Assembly (NCBI GenBank): GCA_036971475.1 | Contig: JBAIZL010000007.1 | Span: forward strand, 32,477,002 to 32,541,001 | DNA from: Prosapia bicincta | Lineage: Eukaryota; Arthropoda; Insecta; Hemiptera; Cercopidae | DNA length: 64,000 nucleotides | Reading direction: 5' to 3' | Shown here: in pieces, positions 11,701-23,236 of the stretch | Position numbering within the stretch: position 1 is the first letter of the stretch | Layout: every line of letters starts with the position of its first letter | Program-made: the position numbers and the translations under genes | The notes under the pieces: model-generated | Told to the model about the DNA's origin: nothing | What the model saw: only the letters and a program-made list of their open reading frames with translations | The model's database searches: none

Positions 11701-14011
11701 TTCTAAGTGCACAATGCGAATCTATGGTCGATTCTGCGTTTATTATGCCTTTTAAATGAGGAATCCATTTTTTGTAGAAATCGCAAAATCCATGAACTAT
11801 AATTCATGCATTTTTTTTAGAGCAAATATATGACAATTGCGATAGCTCCTATAATACTTATTATAGATCAATTCTAAGTGCACAATGCGAATCTATGGTC
11901 GATTCTGCGTTTATTATGCCTTCTAAATGAGAAATCCATTTTTTGTAGAAATCGCAAAATCCATGAACTATAATTCATGCATTTTTTTTAGAGCAAATAT
12001 ATGACAATTGCGATAGATCCTATTTTACTTATTATAGATCAATTCTAAGTGCACCATGCGTATCTATGGTCGATTCTGCGTTTATTATGCCTTTTAAATG
12101 AGGAATCCATTTTTTGTAGAAATCGCAAAATCCATGAACTATAATTCATGCATTTTTTTTAGAGCAAATATATGACAATTGCGATAGCTCCTATAATACT
12201 TATTATAGATCAATTCTAAGTGCACAATGCGAATCTATGGTCGATTCTGCGTTTATTATGCCTTTTAAATGAGAAATCAATTTTTTGTAGAAATCACAAA
12301 ATCCATGAACTATAATTCATGCATTTTTTTTAGAGCAAATATATGACAATTGCGATAGCTCCTATAATACTTATTATAGATAAATTCTAAGTGCACAATG
12401 CGAATCTATGGTCGATTCTGCGTTTAATATGCCTTTTAAATGAGAAATCCATTTTTTGTAGAAATCGCAAAATCCATGAACTACAATTCATGCATTTTTT
12501 TTAGAGCAAATATATGACAATTGCGATAGCTCCTATAATACTTATTATAGATCAATTCTAAGTGCACAATGCGAATCTATGGTCGATTCTGAGTTTATTA
12601 TGCCTTTTAAATGAGAAATCCATTTTTTCTAGAAATCGCAAAATCCATGAACTATAATTCATGCATTTTTTTTAGAGCAAATATATGACAATTGCGATAG
12701 CTCCTATAATACTTATTATAGATCAATTCTAAGTGCACAATGCGAATCTATGGTCGATTCTGCGTTTATTATGCCTTTTAAATGAGAAATCCATTTTTTG
12801 TAGAAATCGCAAAATCCATGAACTATAATTCATGCATTTTTTTAGAGCAAATATACGACAATTGCGATAGCTCCTATAATACTTATTATAGATCAATTCT
12901 AAGTGCACAATGCGAATCTATGGTCGATTCTGCGTTTATTATGCCTTTTAAATGAGAAATCCACTTTTTGTAGAAATCGCAAAATCCACGAACTATATTT
13001 CATGCATTTTTTTAAGAGCAAATATACGACAATTGCGATAGCTCCTATAATACTTATTATAGATCAATTCTAAGTGCACAATGCGAATCTATGGTCGATT
13101 CTGCGTTTATTATGCCTTTTAAATGAGGAATCCATTTTTTGTAGAAATCGCAAAATCCATGAACTATAATTCATGCATTTTTTTTAGAGCAAATATATGA
13201 CAATTGCGATAGCTCCTATAATATTTATTATAGATCAATTCTAAGTGCACAATGCGAATCTATGGTCGATTCTGCGTTTATTATGCCTTTTAAATGAGAA
13301 ATCCATTTTTTGTAGAAATCGCAAAATCCATGAACTATAATTCATGCATTTTTTTTAGAGCAAATATATGACAATTGCGATAGATCCTATAATACTTATT
13401 ATAGATCAATTCTAAGTGCACCATGCGAATCTATGGTCGATTCTGCGTTTATTATGCCTTTTAAATGAGGAATCCATTTTTTGTAGAAATCGCAAAATCC
13501 ATGAACTATAATTCATGCATTTTTTTTAGAGCAAATATATGACAATTGCGATAGCTCCTATAATACTTATTATAGATCAATTCTAAGTGCACAATGCGAA
13601 TCTATGGTCGATTCTGCGTTTATTATGCCTTTTAAATGAGAAATCAATATTTTGTAGAAATCAAAAAATCCATGAACTATAATTCATGCATTTTTTTTAG
13701 AGCAAATATATGACAATTGCCATAGCTCCTATAATACTTATTATAGATCAATTCTAAGAGCACGATGCGAATCTATGGTCGATTCTGCGTTTATTATGCC
13801 TTTTAAATGAGAAATCCATTTTTTGTAGAAATCGCAAAATCCATGAACTATAATTCATGCATTTTTTTTAGAGAAAATATATGACAATTGTCATAGCTCC
13901 TATAATACTTATTATAGATCAATTCTAAGGGCACAATGCGAATCTATGGTCGATTCTGCGTTTATTATGCCTTTTAAATGAGGAATCAATTTTTTGTAGA
14001 AATCGCAAAAT
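8715..14011 (+). repeat. 31-monomer HOR, copy 1 (5297 bp)
   Basis: The unit opens with the 'ttcttagagc' monomer (8739). Then come 'gctcatataat' (9112), 'agatcaaat' with 'gacacttgcg' and 'aaatgaagaa' (9428-9540), 'gacaatgcg' (9613), 'gatacctcc' with 'agaccaattc' and 'gtgtacaatg' (9790-9830), 'gagcaatcc' (10049), 'gatactgcg' (10191), 'tttgcag' (10573), 'ctgtgttt' (10708), 'caccatgcgtatc' (10855), 'gagaaataaatt' (about 11074) and 'ttgttagagc' (11301). From gatcctatttta (12016) to ttcttagagc (14036) it carries the last 12 units of the 20-mer HOR, exactly 5297 bp after the same block at 6719-8739. The 31-mer is therefore an insertion-expanded relative of the 20-mer. Confidence 0.87.
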
Positions 14012-16402
14012 CCATGAACTATAATTCATGCATTTTTCTTAGAGCAAATATATGACAATTGCGATAGCTCCTATAATACTTATTATAGATCAATTCTAAG
14101 TGCACAATGCGAATCTATGGTCGATTCTGCGTTTATTATGCCTTTTAAATGAGAAATCCATTTTTTGTAGAAATCGCAAAATCCATGAACTATAATTCAT
14201 GCATTTTTTTTAGAGCAAATATATGACAATTGCGATAGCTCCTATAATACTTATTATAGATCAATTCTAAGTGCACAATGCGAATCTATGGTCGATTCTG
14301 CGTTTATTATGCCTTTTAAATGAGAAATCCATTTTTTGTAGAAATCGCAAAATCCATGAACTATAATTCATGCATTTTTTTTAGAGCAAATATATGACAA
14401 TTGCGATAGCTCATATAATACTTATTATAGATCAATTCTAAGTGCACAATGCGAATCTATGGTCGATTCTGAGTTTATTATGCCTTTTAAATGAGAAATC
14501 CATTTTTTCTAGAAATCGCAAAATCCATGAACTATAATTCATGCATTTTTTTTAGAGCAAATATATGACAATTGCGATAGCTCCTATAATACTTATTATA
14601 GATCAATTCTAAGTGCACAATGCGAATCTATGGTCGATTCTGCGTTTATTATGCCTTTTAAATGAGAAATCCATTTTTTGTAGAAATCGCAAAATCCATG
14701 AACTATAATTCATGCATTTTTTTTAGATCAAATATATGACACTTGCGATAGATCCTATAATACTTATTATAGATCAATTCTAAGTGCACAATGCGAATCT
14801 ATGGTCGATTCTGCGTTTATTATGCCTTTTAAATGAAGAATCCATTTTTTGTAGAAATCGCAAAATCCATGAACTATAATTCATGCATTTTTTTTAGAGC
14901 AAATATATGACAATGCGATAGCTCCTATAATACTTATTATAGATCAATTCTAAGTGCACAATGCGAATCTATGGTCGATTCTGCGTTTATTATGCCTTTT
15001 AAATGAGAAATCCATTTTTTGTAGAAATCGCAAAATCCATGAACTATAATTCATGCATTTTTTTAGAGCAAATATATGACAATTGCGATACCTCCTATAA
15101 TACTTATTATAGACCAATTCTAAGTGTACAATGCGAATCTATGGTCGATTCTGCATTTATTATGCCTTTTAAATGAGAAATCCATTTTTTGTAGAAATCG
15201 CAAAATCCATGAACTATAATTCATGCATTTTTTTTAGAGCAAATATACGACAATTGCGATAGCTCCTATAATACTTATTATAGATCAATTCTAAGTGCAC
15301 AATGCGAATCTATGGTCGATTCTGCGTTTATTATGCCTTTTAAATGAGCAATCCATTTTTTGTAGAAATCGCAAAATCCATGAACTATAATTCATGCATT
15401 TTTTTAGAGCAAATATATGACAATTGCGATAGCTCCTATAATACTTATTATAGATCAATTCTAAGTGCACAATGCGAATCTATGGTCGATACTGCGTTTA
15501 TTATGCCTTTTAAATGAGGAATCCATTTTTTGTAGAAATCGCAAAATCCATGAACTATAATTCATGCATTTTTTTTAGAGCAAATATATGACAATTGCGA
15601 TAGCTCCTATAATACTTATTATAGATCAATTCTAAGTGCACAATGCGAATCTATGGTCGATTCTGCGTTTATTATGCCTTTTAAATGAGAAATCCATTTT
15701 TTGTAGAAATCGCAAAATCCATGAACTATAATTCATGCATTTTTTTTAGAGCAAATATACGACAATTGCGATAGCTCCTATAATACTTATTATAGATCAA
15801 TTCTAAGTGCACAATGCGAATCTATGGTCGATTCTGCGTTTATTATGCCTTTTAAATGAGAAATCCATTTTTTGCAGAAATCGCAAAATCCATGAACTAT
15901 AATTCATGCATTTTTTTTAGAGCAAATATATGACAATTGCGATAGCTCCTATAATACTTATTATAGATCAATTCTAAGTGCACAATGCGAATCTATGGTC
16001 GATTCTGTGTTTATTATGCCTTTTAAATGAGAAATCCATTTTTTGTAGAAATCGCAAAATCCATGAACTATAATTCATGCATTTTTTTTAGAGCAAATAT
16101 ATGACAATTGCGATAGATCCTATAATACTTATTATAGATCAATTCTAAGTGCACCATGCGTATCTATGGTCGATTCTGCGTTTATTATGCCTTTTAAATG
16201 AGGAATCCATTTTTTGTAGAAATCGCAAAATCCATGAACTATAATTCATGCATTTTTTTTAGAGCAAATATATGACAATTGCGATAGCTCCTATAATACT
16301 TATTATAGATCAATTCTAAGTGCACAATGCGAATCTATGGTCGATTCTGCGTTTATTATGCCTTTTAAATGAGAAATAAATTTTTTGTAGAAATCACAAA
16401 AT
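14012..16402 (+). repeat. 31-monomer HOR, copy 2, first part (5297-bp offset)
   Basis: These 14 monomers repeat 8715-11105 at an offset of 5297 bp. Checks: ttcttagagc 8739 to 14036, gctcat 9112 to 14409, and caccatgcgtatc 10855 to 16152. The match continues past this segment into the next one, through ttgttagagc (11301 to 16598) and agatca, as far as about 17050. There copy 2 carries 'aaatgaagaa' instead of the 'aaatgaggaa' of 11755. Beyond that it joins units of the 20-mer type rather than continuing as copy 1. Confidence 0.85.
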
Positions 16403-19400
16403 CCATGAACTATAATTCATGCATTTTTTTTAGAGCAAATATATGACAATTGCGATAGCTCCTATAATACTTATTATAGATAAATTCTAAGTGCACAATG
16501 CGAATCTATGGTCGATTCTGCGTTTAATATGCCTTTTAAATGAGAAATCCATTTTTTGTAGAAATCGCAAAATCCATGAACTACAATTCATGCATTTTTG
16601 TTAGAGCAAATATATGACAATTGCGATAGCTCCTATAATACTTATTATAGATCAATTCTAAGTGCACAATGCGAATCTATGGTCGATTCTGAGTTTATTA
16701 TGCCTTTTAAATGAGAAATCCATTTTTTCTAGAAATCGCAAAATCCATGAACTATAATTCATGCATTTTTTTTAGAGCAAATATATGACAATTGCGATAG
16801 CTCCTATAATACTTATTATAGATCAATTCTAAGTGCACAATGCGAATCTATGGTCGATTCTGCGTTTATTATGCCTTTTAAATGAGAAATCCATTTTTTG
16901 TAGAAATCGCAAAATCCATGAACTATAATTCATGCATTTTTTTTAGATCAAATATATGACAATTGCGATAGATCCTATAATACTTATTATAGATCAATTC
17001 TAAGTGCACAATGCGAATCTATGGTCGATTCTGCGTTTATTATGCCTTTTAAATGAAGAATCCATTTTTTGTAGAAATCGCAAAATCCATGAACTATAAT
17101 TCATGCATTTTTTTTAGAGCAAATATATGACAATGCGATAGCTCCTATAATACTTATTATAGATCAATTCTAAGTGCACAATGCGAATCTATGGTCGATT
17201 CTGCGTTTATTATGCCTTTTAAATGAGAAATCCATTTTTTGTAGAAATCGCAAAATCCATGAACTATAATTCATGCATTTTTTTAGAGCAAATATACGAC
17301 ACTTGAGATAGCTCCTATAATACTTATTATAGATCAATTCTAAGTGCACAATGCGAATCTATGGTCGATTCTGCGTTTATTATGCCTTTTAAATGAGAAA
17401 TCCACTTTTTGTAGAAATCGCAAAATCCACGAACTATATTTCATGCATTTTTTTTAGAGCAAATATACGACAATTGCGATAGCTCCTATAATACTTATTA
17501 TAGATCAATTCTAAGTGCACAATGCGAATCTATGGTCGATTCTGCGTTTATTATGCCTTTTAAATGAGGAATCCATTTTTTGTAGAAATCGCAAAATCCA
17601 TGAACTATAATTCATGCATTTTTTTTAGAGCAAATATATGACAATTGCGATAGCTCCTATAATACTTATTATAGATCAATTCTAAGTGCACAATGCGAAT
17701 CTATGGTCGATTCTGCGTTTATTATGCCTTCTAAATGAGAAATCCATTTTTTGTAGAAATCGCAAAATCCATGAACTATAATTCATGCATTTTTTTTAGA
17801 GCAAATATATGACAATTGCGATAGATCCTATAATACTTATTATAGATCAATTCTAAGTGCACCATGCGTATCTATGGTCGATTCTGCGTTTATTATGCCT
17901 TTTAAATGAGGAATCCATTTTTTGTAGAAATCGCAAAATCCATGAACTATAATTCATGCATTTTTTTTAGAGCAAATATATGACAATTGCGATAGCTCCT
18001 ATAATACTTATTATAGATCAATTCTAAGTGCACAATGCGAATCTATGGTCGATTCTGCGTTTATTATGCCTTTTAAATGAGAAATCAATTTTTTGTAGAA
18101 ATCACAAAATCCATGAACTATAATTCATGCATTTTTTTTAGAGCAAATATATGACAATTGCGATAGCTCCTATAATACTTATTATAGATAAATTCTAAGT
18201 GCACAATGCGAATCTATGGTCGATTCTGCGTTTAATATGCCTTTTAAATGAGAAATCCATTTTTTGTAGAAATCGCAAAATCCATGAACTACAATTCATG
18301 CATTTTTTTTAGAGCAAATATATGACAATTGCGATAGCTCCTATAATACTTATTATAGATCAATTCTAAGTGCACAATGCGAATCTATGGTCGATTCTGA
18401 GTTTATTATGCCTTTTAAATGAGAAATCCATTTTTTCTAGAAATCGCAAAATCCATGAACTATAATTCATGCATTTTTTTTAGAGCAAATATATGACAAT
18501 TGCGATAGCTCCTATAATACTTATTATAGATCAATTCTAAGTGCACAATGCGAATCTATGGTCGATTCTGCGTTTATTATGCCTTTTAAATGAGAAATCC
18601 ATTTTTTGTAGAAATCGCAAAATCCATGAACTATAATTCATGCATTTTTTTAGAGCAAATATACGACAATTGCGATAGCTCCTATAATACTTATTATAGA
18701 TCAATTCTAAGTGCACAATGCGAATCTATGGTCGATTCTGCGTTTATTATGCCTTTTAAATGAGAAATCCACTTTTTGTAGAAATCGCAAAATCCACGAA
18801 CTATATTTCATGCATTTTTTTAAGAGCAAATATACGACAATTGCGATAGCTCCTATAATACTTATTATAGATCAATTCTAAGTGCACAATGCGAATCTAT
18901 GGTCGATTCTGCGTTTATTATGCCTTTTAAATGAGGAATCCATTTTTTGTAGAAATCGCAAAATCCATGAACTATAATTCATGCATTTTTTTTAGAGCAA
19001 ATATATGACAATTGCGATAGCTCCTATAATATTTATTATAGATCAATTCTAAGTGCACAATGCGAATCTATGGTCGATTCTGCGTTTATTATGCCTTTTA
19101 AATGAGAAATCCATTTTTTGTAGAAATCGCAAAATCCATGAACTATAATTCATGCATTTTTTTTAGAGCAAATATATGACAATTGCGATAGATCCTATAA
19201 TACTTATTATAGATCAATTCTAAGTGCACCATGCGAATCTATGGTCGATTCTGCGTTTCTTATGCCTTTTAAATGAGGAATCCATTTTTTGTAGAAATCG
19301 CAAAATCCATGAACTATAATTCATGCATTTTTTTTAGAGCAAATATATGACAATTGCGATAGCTCCTATAATACTTATTATAGATCAATTCTAAGTGCAC

Positions 19401-19819
19401 AATGCGAATCTATGGTCGATTCTGCGTTTATTATGCCTTTTAAATGAGAAATCAATATTTTGTAGAAATCAAAAAATCCATGAACTATAATTCATGCATT
19501 TTTTTTAGAGCAAATATATGACAATTGCCATAGCTCCTATAATACTTATTATAGATCAATTCTAAGAGCACGATGCGAATCTATGGTCGATTCTGCGTTT
19601 ATTATGCCTTTTAAATGAGAAATCCATTTTTTGTAGAAATCGCAAAATCCATGAACTATAATTCATGCATTTTTTTTAGAGAAAATATATGACAATTGTC
19701 ATAGCTCCTATAATACTTATTATAGATCAATTCTAAGGGCACAATGCGAATCTATGGTCGATTCTGCGTTTATTATGCCTTTTAAATGAGGAATAAATTT
19801 TTTGTAGAAATCGCAAAAT
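16403..19819 (+). repeat. Second 20-monomer HOR pair, copy 1 (3417 bp)
   Basis: The unit is a composite: the 'agataaa', 'actacaattc' with 'ttgttagag', and 'agatcaaat' with 'aaatgaagaa' monomers of the 31-mer, then a 'gacaatgcg' unit (17132), then 'cgacacttgag' (17297), 'ccacgaactatatttc', 'ccttctaaa' (17727), 'caccatgcgtatc' (about 17859) and the rest of the 20-mer series to 'aagggcac'. The 'gatcctatttta' marker of copies at 3301 and 6719 is here 'gatcctataata'. The repeat to the next copy is 3417 bp: agatca 16945 to 20362, cgacacttgag 17297 to 20714 and ccttct 17727 to 21144. The unit ends in the hybrid monomer described at 19789. One private change is 'cgtttcttatgcc' near 19255. Confidence 0.87.
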
Positions 19820-22800
19820 CCATGAACTATAATTCATGCATTTTTTTTAGAGCAAATATATGACAATTGCGATAGCTCCTATAATACTTATTATAGATAA
19901 ATTCTAAGTGCACAATGCGAATCTATGGTCGATTCTGCGTTTAATATGCCTTTTAAATGAGAAATCCATTTTTTGTAGAAATCGCAAAATCCATGAACTA
20001 CAATTCATGCATTTTTGTTAGAGCAAATATATGACAATTGCGATAGCTCCTATAATACTTATTATAGATCAATTCTAAGTGCACAATGCGAATCTATGGT
20101 CGATTCTGAGTTTATTATGCCTTTTAAATGAGAAATCCATTTTTTCTAGAAATCGCAAAATCCATGAACTATAATTCATGCATTTTTTTTAGAGCAAATA
20201 TATGACAATTGCGATAGCTCCTATAATACTTATTATAGATCAATTCTAAGTGCACAATGCGAATCTATGGTCGATTCTGCGTTTATTATGCCTTTTAAAT
20301 GAGAAATCCATTTTTTGTAGAAATCGCAAAATCCATGAACTATAATTCATGCATTTTTTTTAGATCAAATATATGACAATTGCGATAGATCCTATAATAC
20401 TTATTATAGATCAATTCTAAGTGCACAATGCGAATCTATGGTCGATTCTGCGTTTATTATGCCTTTTAAATGAAGAATCCATTTTTTGTAGAAATCGCAA
20501 AATCCATGAACTATAATTCATGCATTTTTTTTAGAGCAAATATATGACAATGCGATAGCTCCTATAATACTTATTATAGATCAATTCTAAGTGCACAATG
20601 CGAATCTATGGTCGATTCTGCGTTTATTATGCCTTTTAAATGAGAAATCCATTTTTTGTAGAAATCGCAAAATCCATGAACTATAATTCATGCATTTTTT
20701 TAGAGCAAATATACGACACTTGAGATAGCTCCTATAATACTTATTATAGATCAATTCTAAGTGCACAATGCGAATCTATGGTCGATTCTGCGTTTATTAT
20801 GCCTTTTAAATGAGAAATCCACTTTTTGTAGAAATCGCAAAATCCACGAACTATATTTCATGCATTTTTTTTAGAGCAAATATACGACAATTGCGATAGC
20901 TCCTATAATACTTATTATAGATCAATTCTAAGTGCACAATGCGAATCTATGGTCGATTCTGCGTTTATTATGCCTTTTAAATGAGGAATCCATTTTTTGT
21001 AGAAATCGCAAAATCCATGAACTATAATTCATGCATTTTTTTTAGAGCAAATATATGACAATTGCGATAGCTCCTATAATACTTATTATAGATCAATTCT
21101 AAGTGCACAATGCGAATCTATGGTCGATTCTGCGTTTATTATGCCTTCTAAATGAGAAATCCATTTTTTGTAGAAATCGCAAAATCCATGAACTATAATT
21201 CATGCATTTTTTTTAGAGCAAATATATGACAATTGCGATAGATCCTATAATACTTATTATAGATCAATTCTAAGTGCACCATGCGTATCTATGGTCGATT
21301 CTGCGTTTATTATGCCTTTTAAATGAGGAATCCATTTTTTGTAGAAATCGCAAAATCCATGAACTATAATTCATGCATTTTTTTTAGAGCAAATATATGA
21401 CAATTGCGATAGCTCCTATAATACTTATTATAGATCAATTCTAAGTGCACAATGCGAATCTATGGTCGATTCTGCGTTTATTATGCCTTTTAAATGAGAA
21501 ATCAATTTTTTGTAGAAATCACAAAATCCATGAACTATAATTCATGCATTTTTTTTAGAGCAAATATATGACAATTGCGATAGCTCCTATAATACTTATT
21601 ATAGATAAATTCTAAGTGCACAATGCGAATCTATGGTCGATTCTGCGTTTAATATGCCTTTTAAATGAGAAATCCATTTTTTGTAGAAATCGCAAAATCC
21701 ATGAACTACAATTCATGCATTTTTTTTAGAGCAAATATATGACAATTGCGATAGCTCCTATAATACTTATTATAGATCAATTCTAAGTGCACAATGCGAA
21801 TCTATGGTCGATTCTGAGTTTATTATGCCTTTTAAATGAGAAATCCATTTTTTCTAGAAATCGCAAAATCCATGAACTATAATTCATGCATTTTTTTTAG
21901 AGCAAATATATGACAATTGCGATAGCTCCTATAATACTTATTATAGATCAATTCTAAGTGCACAATGCGAATCTATGGTCGATTCTGCGTTTATTATGCC
22001 TTTTAAATGAGAAATCCATTTTTTGTAGAAATCGCAAAATCCATGAACTATAATTCATGCATTTTTTTAGAGCAAATATACGACAATTGCGATAGCTCCT
22101 ATAATACTTATTATAGATCAATTCTAAGTGCACAATGCGAATCTATGGTCGATTCTGCGTTTATTATGCCTTTTAAATGAGAAATCCACTTTTTGTAGAA
22201 ATCGCAAAATCCACGAACTATATTTCATGCATTTTTTTAAGAGCAAATATACGACAATTGCGATAGCTCCTATAATACTTATTATAGATCAATTCTAAGT
22301 GCACAATGCGAATCTATGGTCGATTCTGCGTTTATTATGCCTTTTAAATGAGGAATCCATTTTTTGTAGAAATCGCAAAATCCATGAACTATAATTCATG
22401 CATTTTTTTTAGAGCAAATATATGACAATTGCGATAGCTCCTATAATATTTATTATAGATCAATTCTAAGTGCACAATGCGAATCTATGGTCGATTCTGC
22501 GTTTATTATGCCTTTTAAATGAGAAATCCATTTTTTGTAGAAATCGCAAAATCCATGAACTATAATTCATGCATTTTTTTTAGAGCAAATATATGACAAT
22601 TGCGATAGATCCTATAATACTTATTATAGATCAATTCTAAGTGCACCATGCGAATCTATGGTCGATTCTGCGTTTATTATGCCTTTTAAATGAGAAATCC
22701 ATTTTTTGTAGAAATCGCAAAATCCATGAACTATAATTCATGCATTTTTTTTAGAGCAAATATATGACAATTGCGATAGCTCCTATAATACTTATTATAG

Positions 22801-23236
22801 ATCAATTCTAAGTGCACAATGCGAATCTATGGTCGATTCTGCGTTTATTATGCCTTTTAAATGAGAAATCCATTTTTTGTAGAAATCGCAAAATCCATGA
22901 ACTATAATTCATGCATTTTTTTTAGAGCAAATATATGACAATTGCGATAGCTCATATAATACTTATTATAGATCAATTCTAAGAGCACGATGCGAATCTA
23001 TGGTCGATTCTGCGTTTATTATGCCTTTTAAATGAGAAATCCATTTTTTGTAGAAATCGCAAAATCCATGAACTATAATTCATGCATTTTTTTTAGAGAA
23101 AATATATGACAATTGTCATAGCTCCTATAATACTTATTATAGATCAATTCTAAGGGCACAATGCGAATCTATGGTCGATTCTGCGTTTATTATGCCTTTT
23201 AAATGAGGAATCAATTTTTTGTAGAAATCGCAAAAT
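19820..23236 (+). repeat. Second 20-monomer HOR pair, copy 2 (3417 bp)
   Basis: This is a direct copy of 16403-19819 at 3417 bp. It follows copy 1 closely up to about 22680. From there to about 22960 the expected units ('gaggaatcc', then 'aatatttgtag' with 'atcaaaaaat', then 'gccatag') are replaced by plain consensus units and a 'gctcatataat' half-unit, after which 'aagagcacgatg' and 'aagggcac' return in place. The total length is kept, which is the pattern of a conversion tract rather than a crossover. The last unit keeps the 'gaggaatcaatt' form that copy 1 lost. Confidence 0.86.
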
